A stretch of DNA of 64,000 bases, taken from NCBI RefSeq assembly GCF_030272615.1, contig NC_081409.1, positions 239,969,832 through 240,033,831 on the forward strand, given 5' to 3'. Positions 31,904-43,930 of this stretch are shown one piece after another; the first letter of the stretch is position 1; each line of letters begins with the position of its first letter. This DNA is from Cryptomeria japonica. Its lineage: Eukaryota; Streptophyta; Pinopsida; Cupressales; Cupressaceae. The notes under the pieces were generated by a model, which had not been told where the DNA came from, searched no databases, and saw only the letters and a program-made list of their open reading frames with translations. A program made the position numbers and the translations under genes.

Positions 31904-34164
31904 TAAGGTCTTGTTGATCCTACAGCAAGAGGAAAATTCCTAATTCTGGCACTAACTCTTAAGTCACCAACGTTTCCCTGACTTGTTCCTCCTGAAGGCA
32001 AATTCCAATAAAACCCCTTCATCTTTTCTAATCTAGACCATCTGGCCTCCTCTGTAGTTGTGTCATAGGGGTGATATGTAACCTTACATCCCAACAATGG
32101 CCACATAAGTATAGGGGGTTGAAAGATCAAAGGTAACCAGTTATTGGTTTTCATCCTGCCCAGTTGGATATATTTAGGGGCTCTTTGCATAGTTGCATGA
32201 AAATTTGGTAGTGAATGAGGTTCCCCTTGTTTCAATTCTTCTAGCAAATTATTCCAGCGTTGAGTTAGGCCTTCAATTGAAGTTGCACTTCCATTTTGAA
32301 CTAAATGCTCATATGCTAGGAATATTTCTTCCCTCATTGGCAACACTTGACTCCTCACATCTTGCCTTACCAATAGCTTCTGCCACTCATAATACAGAAC
32401 TCTTGGCTCTTTTGCTTCTTTCCTCAGTGGTAATGGACAATCAAATTCAACACCCCTATGTGTTCTCGCTTGTTCTCCCATGTTGATCTCATTCTGAATC
32501 CATGACATCAAGGATTTTATGTGGATATCCCCAATGTATAACAAGGGATTCCACTCACTATCAAAAGTTACAACATAGTTATGCAAGTAAAGATCAATCA
32601 TTAAATTTTTCACAGCTGTTGGGGAAGTCTAATAGGCATCATAAAATCCCTCAAGGGTTTTTTAAGAAGGGCTAAGGTCTCTGACAATGCGGTTTAATTT
32701 AAAATTTAAATACCGCTCTTTCAAATGCAAAGCATAAACTCTTGGTGATGCCCTACATTGCATTAACTTCGGGACCATACTAGTGATTGTATCAACTTTG
32801 GCTTCTAATTCTTCAATTTTATTATCCGTTTTTTCAATTTCCTTTTCTTGTTTGTCAATAATCCCCTGTAATCTAGCCCTTTATATCTCCCACTGCCTAT
32901 AAAATGTTAATGTAATAGATAAACTACTAAGAGATGATGGAGTTCTAATAGTTGTTACCTTTGGACGTGGAATTTCTTCAACAGGTCCCTCAAGTTGTCC
33001 TGCCACATATGCAAAGCTTGAAAGTCTATCTACATCATCCTCCTTCTGAATTTAAACCTTTGTTGGGCTCTCTTCTTCTGATGCTTCTACAAAAATAACC
33101 TCTTTTGCATCACTTACTGGATGGACTTTTTGGGTAGTACTCCTAGTTCTTCTTGCATAAACCTTTGGAGTGGCTGCAGGAATGGTTTCTACCTGTGGAT
33201 TTTCTACAAGAGTATTTCTCTTTGGTTTATGCCTCTTGGCTACAAGAGAAACTTGAGTTTCCTATGGTTGAACCATAGGTTCATCCACTACATTAATTCC
33301 TTCCAATTCCTTCCCTTTTCTTTTAGAAGATGTTGATCCTCTTTGAAAAGAAGTGGAGGGCTGCTCCATGTTTGTCTCAACCACCTCTTCCTCCGTAATA
33401 GTCATGGCTCCTTCAGCAATGAGAAATTCATTCTCAGCAAAAATTATGGGAGAAGAGGGTTCTCCCATTTCCTCCTTTTCAACTGCTAACTCATCTACAA
33501 CAGGAGCATCTTCAACCCTTAACTACAATATGTCTTCAACTACCCCCCATTCCATTTGTGAAACATCCCTAAGAGAACATTCTACCAGCAATTTTATCAA
33601 ACCATGATGGCTAATAGAATGATTTCCATTCTTCTGTGTTTCTTTGGCACTTGTGGAAATCAGGTGATATAAAAAATTAGGAACATTCACTCTCCGGCCA
33701 TGCCGTAAATGATAAAGCAATTTGAAATGGGGTGAATGTAAATTTGAATACCTCCCTTCGCAAGAAATATACTTCATTAGATATAAAGCCACCCGGGGCC
33801 ACTCTGCTAGAAGAGAAACCCTCCTAGCTCCTTGATTGTCCACTGTTAGAGGTCCATCTGTGGGGAGTGTAAATTATGCTATTGCGCTTCTGGCATCTTT
33901 TGATTCTGGAAACAATTCTCCTTCCTGCAGCAACCTTTTAACTTCAGCTATTCGTTTCTTTGTAGCAATGACCCTTAATCATTTAACAATAGCCTCTCCT
34001 TTGTTGAATGAATGCATAAACTCAGAGGCAATTTCTTCATTATAATCCCTTATTTTCATAAAGTAGACAATCCAACCATGCTGCCGGAAATAATGCTCAC
34101 AAAGAGCATCCTGTAGAAACGCATCATGGACTGTTGGTTCATGGTGGATTGGATCTCCACCCAT
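31903..34164 (-). pseudogene. Element J 3' ORF (env-position ORF of Athila-like elements)
   Basis: About 754 codons in a single minus-strand frame, starting near MGGDPIHHEPTVHD (34164) and ending at 31903, with several TAG/TAA stops but no frameshift. The N-terminal third (about 33530-34164) is a globular-looking domain with WPRVALYLMKYISCEGRYS and a LLYHLRHGRRVNVPNFLYHL block. I think this resembles the protein domain often found in plant Athila ORFs, from memory and unverified. The middle is acidic and Ser/Thr/Lys-rich; the C-terminal third (31903-32880) has a coiled-coil-like stretch (QEKEIEKTDNKIEELEAKVD) and a second folded domain. No convincing signal peptide or transmembrane helix was seen, so a true envelope role is not supported. 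Confidence 0.75.
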
Positions 34165-34669
34165 TTCTTAATCTGTTAATGTAGTAAACTCTATAGCTGA
34201 AAAACAAAGAACCAAAATACTCTACAGACTAGAAATTAAAACTTCCTGACCTATTTCCAAATTTGGCAGCAGAGTTCATTACTTTCTTATGCCAAAAAAT
34301 AACTTATTAAAGAAATGATGGCGAGCAATCAAATCAAGGTACCAAAAAGGATGAGTAATTACAAATTTTGGAAACCGAACCATAAAACACACCCCCCAAC
34401 TTACTTTGGCATGTGTCCACACAGGCTGAAAGGATTTAGGGAAGTGTACGCGGATTTAGCAAAGGCAATAATCATAATGAAATCATAAATGCCTAATTAA
34501 AATAAAATAAAATATGTACATACCTGCTGTCGTGCGAAAACAATGGTGAAATGAAATGAAATGATGGATTAGGAAATGAGATGGGATGACATGGAAGGAA
34601 AAATTTATTTATGGAGAATAATATTTCCATAAGCCATGGAAATATTTTTGTGAAATGACGCGTGGAGAA
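34165..34669 (-). other. Element J spacer between pol and the 3' ORF
   Basis: About 500 bp without coding signs. It contains a pyrimidine tract aaacacaccccccaactt (34385-34402); its complement aagttggggggtgtg is close to the element's PPT and could be an internal PPT. A gaaatgaaatgaaatgatgg simple repeat lies near 34550-34570. Confidence 0.6.
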
Positions 34670-36025
34670 TTATGAAGTGGCAAGCATGCTCACTACAGTG
34701 ACTGTAGGAACCTTACCTCCAATACTTTTCTCAATTACAGAAGGAACTTGATTAGTTGCTGCAAGAACTTGTGTTTGATCCTTTTCAAAAAATTGTTGAA
34801 GGAACACCTCTTTGTTGTCAGGCTTATGATAAAGACTTAATCTGTGACCATTTACCAAAAGCTTGAACCGAACCGAGTCAATTGTTGTCAAACTAATAGC
34901 TCTATTGTTGAAAACTTTCTCTATCTCATATGGACCTAACCATCTGGTTTGCAGCTTTCCCATAGTATCTTTATATCTGGAGTCATACAATAGTGCCCAG
35001 TCACCTACTTTGAACTAATTCTCTTTGATGTATTTATCATGCCACTTTGCTCTCTAATTTTGTATCAGTTCTGTCTGTTGGACAACCATTTTTCTCCATT
35101 CAACCAAAGCATTTAATTGTTGAATACCTTCCTTTTGTGCTTCAAAAAGTATCATATTTAATTGCAAAGATGTCATTAGAGTTTTATGCTCAAACTCAAT
35201 AGGCATCATTTCTTCTTTTCCATACACCATATCAAAAGGCGTAAAACCTATTGGTGTCTTCCAAGTTGTTCTGTATGCCCAAATTGCTTCTGAAAGTCTA
35301 TGAGACTAGTCTTTTTTATGAACAACTATTGTCTTGGTAAGAATAGCCTCAATCTCCCTATTTGTAACCTCTACTTGTCCATTATCTTATGGATGATATG
35401 GGGTAGATTTTTTGTACCTTATATTGTATTCATTGACCAAGGCTGCAATCAATGTTGAAGTAAATTGTGGGCCTTGGTCTGACACAATTTCCCTTGGTAC
35501 TCCATATCTTGTAAATATATCCTCATAAAGGAACTCAACAACTTTATTATCCCTTGCATGTGTCATGGCGCGAGCTTCGACCCATTTGGTTACATAATTT
35601 GTACATAGTTAAATGTAAGATTTTCCATTAGAAGGGGGATCAATTGGGCCAACAAAATCTAATCCCCATTTATCAAACAGTGCAACCAGTATTTGTGGAT
35701 ACAATGGCATCTCATCAGATTTAGTAGGTCTCCCCATGCGCTGGCATCTATCACATTTTCTTGTATACTGTGATGCATCCTTATATAATGTAGGCCAATA
35801 ATATCTTGTATTCAGTATTTTGAGTGTTGTTCTTTTAGCAGCAAAATGTCCTCCACACGGCTCATCATGACATGCATGCAGGATATCATATGTTTCATCC
35901 TCTCTTACACATCTTCTCATGACTTGGTCAGGTCCAGTATAAAACAAACAATCAGCAATCCATGAGAAGTTAAAGCTTTTCTCAACTAACAACCTTCTTT
36001 CTTTAGGAGAGAAATAAAGTGGCAT
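34670..36025 (-). pseudogene. Element J integrase
   Basis: Minus-strand continuation of the gag-pol frame. It has the HHCC zinc-binding region (HACHDEPCGGHFAAKRT through KCDRCQRMGR) and the catalytic core with DKWGLDFVGP, VSDQGPQFTS and, after a stop inside the usual YHPQ block, DNGQVEVTNREI, so D, D and E are visible. The C-terminal part has WLGPYEIEKVF, a GPF/Y-type motif common in Ty3/gypsy integrases. The start codon at 36025 is internal; in life this would be part of the polyprotein. About six stops (TAG or TAA) break it. Confidence 0.9.
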
Positions 36026-37720
36026 TTTAGCAAAAGCTAACTAATTGGGAATATCAACATACCATGAAGTGTGGGCTTGTATAAAGAATAGATGTTCATC
36101 TGGAAAAACATCATCTATTGTTGTAGGATCTTCCTGTAATTGAAGTCTTGAAAGATAATCTGCAACCACATTGGACTTTCTTGGTTTATCAATAACTGTG
36201 ATATCAAATTCCTGCATCAACAATAACCAGAGAGCTAATCTATTGGTAATTGAAGGCTTATTTATGAGATATCTGATAGCAGTATGATCAGTATGAACAA
36301 ATATGGGATACCCTGTTATATAGTGCATGAATTTGTTGAGTGCATATATAACTGCTAACATTTCTTTTTCAGTGACTGTGTAATTTAACTCAGGCCCCTG
36401 CAAGTTCTTGCTAATATAATATATTGCACTCTCCAAGTTATTAATCTTTTGTCCTAAGACTGCTCCTATTGCATAATCAGGTGCATCAGTATGAATTTGA
36501 AATGGTAAGGACCAATTCAGACCTTTAAGAACTGGTGCTTGGGTCAAAGTGTGCTTAAGCTTCAAGAAAGCTTCATTGCATGAAGAAGTCCATTTAAATT
36601 CCATATCCTTGGTAAGTAGAGAATATAAGGGACTTGCAATTTTGCTGAAATCTTTGATAAACCTTCTATAATATCCAACATGACCAAGGAAACTTCTAAC
36701 ATCTTTTTGCTTTACCAGTGCATTGATATTTTGAATAACTTCAATTTTTGTTGGGTCAACCTGTATTCCTTTTATAGAGATATGATGACCAAGGACTATT
36801 CCTTCCTGCATCATTATGAAGCACTTCTCACTATTTAATGACAAACTATAGTCTTCACACCATTGCAAAACTTTCTTCAAGTTCCCTAATGCTTCTTCAA
36901 ATTCAGAACCATAAGTTGAAAAGTCATCCATATAAATTTCCATGATGTCTTGGGAAATATTTGAAAATATGTTGATCACTACTCTTTGAAAAGTGGCTGG
37001 AGCATTACGCAATCCAAAAGGAAAAACAAAATATGCATATGTTCCCCAAGGACAAGTAAATGTAGTCTTCTCTTGGTTCGTTGGGGCTATCTAAATCTGG
37101 TTGTAGCCACTGAATCCATCAAGAAACGAAAAGTATATCTTCCCAGCCAAAGAGTCTAATACCTGATCCACAAATGGCAATGGAAAATGATCTTTTCTTG
37201 CTGCTAAATTAAAAGCTCTATAATCAACACATACCCTCCATTTTCCTCCTTTCTTAGGAACTATTACCAAAGGTGATACCCATTGACTATCAGAGATAGG
37301 ATAGATAAACCCAGCCTTTAACAACTTCTACAATTCCTCTTTAACTATTTCTTTTAATGCAGGATTGATTCTTCTTTGTGGTTGTCTTAGTGGACAACAA
37401 TCTTATTTTATATAGATATGGTGGGTACAAACTGTTGGATTTATTCTATGCATGTCCTTGTAATCCCATGCAAAGGCATGTTTATGACATTTAAGCAAGT
37501 CCATGAGTGCTACTTTTTTAGTATCTGCAAGATCACTATTGATATTCAAATCAACTTGTATTTTGATAGTAAGATCAATTTGGGATATATCATAAAAATG
37601 AGAAGTACAGACTTCCTGCGGCAACAGAGTATGCAATATATCAGTGGCTGCAGGAAAGTCTAAATCTGCATTATTTGATACCAACTCCTGCAATTGTTGT
37701 TCTTACTTTTACTCAGCTGT
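36026..37720 (-). pseudogene. Element J reverse transcriptase and RNase H
   Basis: Minus-strand. It starts with the block FAWDYKDMHRINPTVCTHHI, then SQWVSPLVIVPKKGGKWRVC, CVDYRAFNLAARKDHFPLP and FLDGFSGYNQI (first catalytic Asp region), LRNAPATFQRVV, and the active site IYMDDFSTYG (YMDD box, both Asp kept). The tether and RNase H follow: QEGIVLGHHISIKGIQVD, SFLGHVGYYRRFIKDFSKI, FQIHTDAPDYAIGAVLGQ and HTDHTAIRYL. The sequence type is that of Athila-like gypsy elements. It is in the same frame as gag, PR and IN; stops occur near 37090, 37327, 37403 and 36040. Confidence 0.92.
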
Positions 37721-38750
37721 CAAAATTTTATAAAGAATTGAGTCTTCATCATGTAATTGCATGAATGGCCCTCTATTAATCATCATAAGGTGATTAATAG
37801 AGTCAAATCCCTCAAATTCTTCTCCCAAAGTAGGCCAAATGGCTTGTTGTTGATCAAACTAGGGCTGAGCAGGAGAATACAAAGCTAATGTTTTTGTAGA
37901 GTTCCCATCTAAAATATTCATATCCCCTGATCTACATCCAATATATGCATCAGACGTGGCAAGCCAAGGTCTTCCCAAAATCACCGGATATCCTCCTAAT
38001 GTCGCCTTTGGAGACAGAATCATAAAGTCTGCAGGGTATTCCCAGGAATCCAAAGTAACAACCACATCTTCAATCATACCATCAGGTCGAACTATAGAGC
38101 TATCAGCAAGCTATATGACTATAGGTGTAGGTTTGAGACTATTGATTTCAAGTTGTTGCATTACTTCTCTTGTCATCACATTAATGGATGCCCCTAAATC
38201 AACCAAAATAGTCCTTATCTGAGTGCCATTAATGACTATATTCACAACAGGACTACCAAGATCAGAATATTTAGGAATTGAAACCCTTCCTAGCATAATA
38301 TCTATTAGCTGACCCATCACATGCACTGTTTGTGGATCCTTCTTCTTCCTGCTAGGTTTTTTTAAACATGCCTCCCTAAGTGTCTTACTGTATATAGGAA
38401 CATCTTTTATTGCTTGCAACAATGGGATTTTAATACATACATGTTTCAGTTGATCTATGATATCAAAACCTTTCTCCTGTTCTATAAGAACTTCCTTTTC
38501 TTGCAATCTCTGGGGAAATGGGGGTAATCTATGTTTCTGAGGTATTGTGGTTGTTGGACTAGAGATTTCTTGTTCTTCTTGCACCTCAGTTATAACTGGA
38601 GGAGATGGATTAGGTAGATTTGTCCTGGATCTAAGGTGAATATCACTTATAGATAGAGAATAGGTTGGGTATTGATTAGGATCAGCTGAATAAACTTGTT
38701 GTTTTTGCTGAGATTTAATATTAGGATTTGGTAGTGGCTGAGTGGGCAAC
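37721..38750 (-). pseudogene. Element J protease region
   Basis: Minus-strand. A long Pro/Gln/Ser-rich linker (38400-38749) leads to a helical block (KHVCIKIPLLQAIKDVPIYS) and a retropepsin-like core with VNIVINGTQIRTILVDLGAS and INVMTREVMQQL; DLGAS in place of the D[ST]G box is usual in Athila-like proteases. Downstream is GGYPVILGRPWLATSDAYIG, the ILGR flank of the fold. One stop (TAG) falls between the two halves near 38110, another near 37860. Same frame as gag. Confidence 0.88.
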
Positions 38751-40243
38751 TACGTTGGTTTATGTGGAACAACAGTGGTTGTAGGGGGATGCATTATTGC
38801 AGGTGGTTACGACTGTTGAATAGGTTGTTGATATCCAGAAGATTGGGTAGTCCATGGTTGATTCCCCCTCCATTAAGGAGTAGGTTGCCAATTCCCTTGA
38901 AACTGGTTCCCTTGTGTCTGAGGTGGATACCAATTTCCCTGTGGCTACTACCACTATGGCATTTGACTAGCAAAATGCTGCCCTTAGCCTTGAGGACCAT
39001 ACAATTTTGGATAATTCCCAAAATTTTGAGCATATGGTGATTGCCATTGATTATTTGGTACATAATAATTTCCACTATAACTAGAAAAAGAAAGTGGATC
39101 TGGAGGCATACCTTTTATTTGGAAATTTTGCCTTCTTTGAGCAACATAGAAAACCTATTCATCCTCACCTTGTATTGGCTTGAAGTCAGGAAGCTCAAGA
39201 TTTGCAAACATTTTACATCTGCAGTCATTTTTTCTTTGTCTACAATGAGGGCAAAATTTTGCAAGAAATGCATCATCTTCTTCATGCTTCTTCTTAGCTA
39301 AGAGTGTATCCTATTGAGTAGCCATATTGTTTATGATTTCCTCCTTAAAGTCCTTCAACAAATGGCTAAGTTCCATTCTAGAAACTCCAATACTAGATGT
39401 TAATGAAGGAACTCCTAGCTTGAAACACCTATTTTTTTTAGAAGTTGATCTAGAATACTTCTTACAAATTTGTCCTATTTCATTCCATGTAGATTGTGTA
39501 AGGTCACCTCCTCCCATAAGATCCAAAGCATTAGTGCATTCATCACTGATTCCTCTTAAAAATATCAGCTTGGGAGAATCTTCATTTAGAGTGCTATGCT
39601 TGGACTTTTTGACACTAAACAAAAACCTTTCTAGGTAATCTTCAAGACTCTCATCTTATTTATGTGTCATTCTAAAAATATCATCCCCATGGTGATCAGT
39701 GCCTCTACAATAGTCTTTATACTTTGCAAGAAACAATCGTTTCATCTCATCCCATGTATGGATTATGCTACTACCCAAACTCATAAACCATCTTAAAGAT
39801 GATTCTTTCAAAGTGGCAGGAAATATTTTGAGTCTATGGGCATTTGTAGTATAATCAAAACTCCTACAGAGAACATCAAACTCAAACAGAAATGTGTATG
39901 GATCCTCTGTCACTAATCCATAGAATTTAGGGAGGGAAGAAGCTGGAATGTTCTTGAGATTAGCATTATCATGTTGATCTGATATGCGAAACTCAAATGT
40001 TGGGTCCAAAGGTGGATTTCCTTGCATTGAACTTGTGGGGGGAGTTACCAAATGAAATTCTTCTTCCGATGGTCCAAAAAGGAAATGAAGACTACCTTCA
40101 CGAAATTCAGATTCAAGGTGGTTCAAGTTCTCTGGGGTTTGATAAAGTTCAGCAAAATGATTTATATCTGGGGAATTAATTTCTACATGATTAGGATGAC
40201 TGGGTAGAAATCTACCTAGAACATCTCTTCTTCGCCTATGCAT
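38751..40243 (-). pseudogene. Element J gag
   Basis: Start MHRRRRDVLGRFLPSHPNH at 40243, about 100 bp after the PBS. The capsid region has PASSLPKFYGLVTEDPYTFL, FPATLKESSLRWFMSLGSS and WDEMKRLFLAKYKDYCRGTD, the usual retrotransposon gag helical core of gypsy elements. After a stop it continues with DESLEDYLERFLFSVKK and a cysteine cluster (FCPHCRQRKNDCRCKMF) near 39210-39260, then a Gln/Pro/Trp/Tyr-rich tail (38760-39120) with several TAG and TAA stops. Codons for Trp and Gln in this tail are frequent sites of the stops. The frame is kept into PR and pol. Confidence 0.88.
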
Positions 40244-40342
40244 GTAGGTTCATACATTTTTTGAACAATCAGGTATGCTAGAAAAATAATTAACTGAAAA
40301 TTGAAAAGACAATAACCATAATAGGTTCTTAGTTTGACACCA
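40244..40342 (-). other. Element J 5' leader
   Basis: Short untranslated stretch between PBS and the gag start; no further signal seen. Confidence 0.55.
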
Positions 40343-40360
40343 TCCCTGGCAACGACGCCA
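40343..40360 (-). other. Element J primer binding site (tRNA-Asp type)
   Basis: Complement of tccctggcaacgacgcca is tggcgtcgttgccaggga, close to the plant tRNA-Asp complement tggcgccgttgccgggga, four bases from the LTR. This PBS type is usual in Athila elements. Confidence 0.88.
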
Positions 40361-40364
40361 AAAA

Positions 40365-41635
40365 TGTTCAACCCAACAATAAGAATAATAACTCCTGTTG
40401 AAGTCTCAAAGTTTAGACATTCACTTGGTAAAGTCACTATTTCCATAGCTAGTGTTCATTTGATTGTCAACCCAGGGATGTAATACTTAAAATGGGTCTG
40501 CACTATATATGCACTGCGTTCCTGCAATAGCTACTATGCATTACTGCAGCAACAAATATATATGCAGAAAAGTTAAGCAAGAATTGAAAGTATTGAAAGG
40601 CTACAGGAAAACTTCTGCATTAACATAAATTCATTCAAGAAATACTAGCTAAGTTAAATGCTGCTAAACAGAAATTACTCTATTTGGGTTTGGCTGTAGG
40701 AACAGTCAATGGATCTGTTTCCAATGGCTGTAGGAACAGTCAATGCAAGAACATCTAGTGTAGCTAAAGAAAAAAAGTAATTTTAACAAAGGCACAGGAA
40801 CACTCACCGAGTGGGCCCCCTTAGATGAGTGATTCCAAGCTTCCCAAAAACAACTCTAAGTGCTCAGAATAACATATTTTTATTCATTGTTCTTTGGAAG
40901 TCATTACATAATTCAAAATCAAAAGAAACTCAAAACACTTGTAACTTATTTCTAAAATCCTCTACTCTGCTTTCTCTTTTTTTTTCTCTTTATAACCTTA
41001 GAAAAGAGATAAAGACCTTTATTTAAAAGAAAACAATAATTTCCTATTACACAGATCACACCAAAAAGAAGAGGTGGGTAACTAATCAAGAAAGGAAACA
41101 GCCGGAGTTAAGTCGTTGATAATATGGATCTAAACCGAACCACAGTCATAACACATCATGGTGATATTTTCAACACTAATGTCTACTTGAGTAAGACATC
41201 AATAATCATTGCACAATTACTTTTCCTCTATCATTCCTTACGCTCATCAGCATTTCTATTGATTTGATCTTTCAATCTCCTCCTTGAATATCTCCTACTG
41301 CAACTAGCGCGACAGGAGAGCCTTCCCAATAGCATCAATTTATTCCTGCAATCTCAAAAAGAAAGAACATACAAGAACATACACATCTATTTTAATTAAT
41401 CAAAACATCTATTAATTTCACACATGATATTGTCTAAACAATCTGCATGGCAATGGGAACGAATAACATGGTTGCAGGAATAAACTAGCAAAGACAAAAC
41501 ATGTTTAATAGGTTCAAGCTAACATTTGAAATACATATAGTAAACTTCCAATACATCATTACTATTATGTACATCAAAATATGAGAAAACTTAAGAGTTC
41601 TAATGATAAAACTATGCTAATGTCTCAACTCATCA
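40365..41635 (-). repeat. Element J 5' LTR
   Basis: 1271 bp, tgttcaaccc...actcatca on the plus strand; partner of 30630-31890. Followed by the TSD ggttg. Contains a T-rich stretch near 40970-40990 and several repeats of the word gctgtaggaacagtcaatg (for example 40730-40745). Confidence 0.92.
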
Positions 41636-41640
41636 GGTTG

Positions 41641-42446
41641 GGGCACTATATGTGCCTTCTTGTTTAGATTCATATTTTGCGCTAGCCTCTGATATTGCTT
41701 CCTTAGTAAATCCTTGTTGCTCAACAAACTGCTCAACTTCCTTTCTAACTTTCTTAGCAATTACAGGTCTGGCAAGATCAGAATGCACTTGTAAATATTT
41801 CTCTTTATAGGTTCCAAACCTCTCAGTAGTAGTATCTACCGGTTGTGCAAGCAAGTGTTCTGCATATGCAACCAAAAGATCTTCTTCAACTTCATAGCCC
41901 ATAGGCATCACCCAAGTTCTCCTAGGATCAACTGCCTCCATCTGACATGTTTCTGTATCAACCAAAAAATAGATGGTATCCTCATATCTACCTACAACCT
42001 ATGTTGGTATCCTTTCTCTTGCGTGCATCTTTTCCTGAAAATCTTTGAAATAACCCCAAGCAATCTTACCAAAATCATTACCTAACATCCTGATGTTTTC
42101 TTCATCTGTAAAAATGCTAGTGTGTCCTTAGACCAGTGAAAATCACCAATACTAAGAAAGAAATTCTAAAAATAGAAAAACAATCCAATAATCAGTTGTC
42201 CATATTTAAAGTTCAGTCTTTTGTCTTTCTTGATGGATTCAAGATTGAGCACCGACTTCTCAATGCCTCAGACAAATCATAATCAACATTTTCTTTGATC
42301 ATCTGGTAAGGAGTATGGATGGTTGTAGCAGGGATGTTGTTCATTGGTGTAGGATCACCCTTCCAAGCTCTTCCTCCTTCTTTGTTTTGTTGGTGATATG
42401 CTTCTTTTGAAGCCATTGTATATGTAATATGAGCCATGAGCTCATT
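41641..42446 (-). pseudogene. Element F ORF2, middle part
   Basis: Minus-strand continuation between insertions I and J. It begins just after I with NELMAHITYTMASKEAYHQ, then WKGDPTPMNNIPATTIHTPY and, past a frame disturbance near 41970-42210, the segment 41965-41641 (TETCQMEAVDPRRTW, FGTYKEKYLQVHSDLARPV, KEVEQFVEQQGFTKEAISE). It ends in GTYSAP at the J junction and resumes at 30624 with TGTNIG. No known domain recognised. The precise continuity across I and J, restored when each TSD is collapsed, shows this is one ORF. Confidence 0.75.
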
Positions 42447-43930
42447 TGTTCTTGACTAGGTCCTAGTTTTAGGACCTTAGTGTTTTTGTTGTGAATTTTT
42501 CTGCAGGAGAGGTTGAGTGTGTCTTGGATGTGTGTTAGGCCTTATTGACATGATTTTATCCTTAGGATAGCCCAAAATAGGTCTAGGAGTCAAGAGAAGC
42601 AACATTGAGAAAGTTGCTCAAAAGTTGCAAAAGTTGCACGGCAACTTTTAAAAGTTGTCAAGCAACTTTTCCACCATAAGGCAAAAATCCTTAATGTAGC
42701 ATGGAGAGCCCTAATTTTGGCACACTGACCAAGGTATGGGTAGTTACAAGATGTTACAAACCCTAAGTTAAGGGGTTGGATGTCAGACATTGTACGGCCC
42801 AAGCAAACTGAATTGATTGTGACTGTTTTGTTGGTTACCAGTCAGTTTGAATGAAGCTACCGAGCAAGTTAATGGATTGATTTGTGTGCAAAAATGTGTG
42901 GAGTGTCTTCTATGGTGTAAATACTTTCATTGTGAGCAACTAGATTAGGTTTTTATTTGCAGGTTGTGTGTGTTTGTAAATAGTTTGTAAATTGCCTTCT
43001 CACTGTCTAGTTTTGGACTGGTTTGTGCAAATGGAGTCATAACTCCATTCCCCATTGTGGAATCACCATGAAACCCAGGGGAATGGAATTGAAGACCTTG
43101 TACCATAGTTCAATGCAAGAAGGTCCCTTGGAAATGCAAGGAGGCAATACAAAGACCCACTCCTAGGCGAGTCTGGACAGTGCTCGGCTAGGAGAGGTCA
43201 AGTTGCAGTGGTCTTGGAGAGCAAGGTTGATCAGAGGAGAGTGCACCCTTTGGAGGAGGTGCAGAGGAGTGTGTAAAGCACCACTGGTGTGAACGAGGAG
43301 CCTCCACAAATCTAGACAAGGTGGCTAAAACCCAAAACATTCACTGTGACCCAGGCAGACCCTAAAAACCCTCACAAAACCCTTAAAAACCTCAAAATTT
43401 GCCCAAGGCACTGTACGGCCACTTGGAGGCCCAAAACTAGAGAAATCATTGAGCCCTTGACAAATGAATAGTAGTTCATTTTGGGAGTTTGGGTAGTTTG
43501 TGCATTATTTGTGAGAGGGAGCCCTAAAGGACTGGGTAGGAGGCCTAATTGGTCCTAATCCTTGTAGCCCTATTTTGTGGGCAAAACACAAAATAGTGAA
43601 ATCAGTAAGGGGTTGAAAGCTTGAAACCTCTTGGGGGCACATGAATGGGTTGAAAGACAATGAATTAGACCTGATATAACCTTTCTAAGACCTAGGAATC
43701 AAAAGGACAAGCCAAGCCCTTATTAGCCAAAGTAAGGGGTTTTGAGTCTCATGGGTAGGTGAGACCTTAAGAGCAACATTGCAACTCATTGGTGGGTGGA
43801 TTGGGCAAGGTCAGGGATTCCTCAAGCAAGGGAATTCCTAGAGACCCTAGGGTGTGAAGATAGCACTAGGTGATCCAAGGGAAGGATCCAAGAGCATAGA
43901 CTAGGCTAGTCTATCCCAAACCCCATCCCA
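42447..43930 (+). mobile_element. Element I: solo LTR (1484 bp) in F ORF2
   Basis: Begins tgttcttgactagg and ends ccccatccca (TG...CA) with a perfect 5-bp TSD tcatt at 42442-42446 and 43931-43935. Collapsing the TSD restores F's ORF2 across the site (RMN then EL). There is no internal coding region, PBS or PPT, so a solo LTR left by LTR-LTR recombination is the simplest reading; a short non-autonomous element is the alternative. It is GC-richer than its surroundings and holds a small inverted pair ttgcacggcaactttt / aaaagttgtc near 42630-42670. The true orientation is unknown. It has no partner in the window. Confidence 0.8.

Larger units (their letters stand above)
30630..41635 (-). mobile_element. 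Element J: Athila-like Ty3/gypsy retrotransposon with extra 3' ORF
   Basis: LTRs 30630-31890 and 40365-41635; TSD agttg (30625-30629) and ggttg (41636-41640), one change. PBS complementary to tRNA-Asp, PPT next to the 3' LTR. Gene order on the minus strand is gag, PR, RT, RH, IN, then a separate ORF before the 3' LTR. RT and IN sequence type, the tRNA-Asp PBS and the long extra 3' ORF point to the Athila lineage. gag-pol (40243 to 34670) and the 3' ORF (34164 to 31903) each hold a single frame, broken only by stop codons. It was inserted in F's ORF2. Confidence 0.92.

Noticed and set aside
31903-34164. Calling the J 3' ORF an envelope gene
   Set aside because: No signal peptide or membrane-spanning segment could be seen; only its position is env-like.
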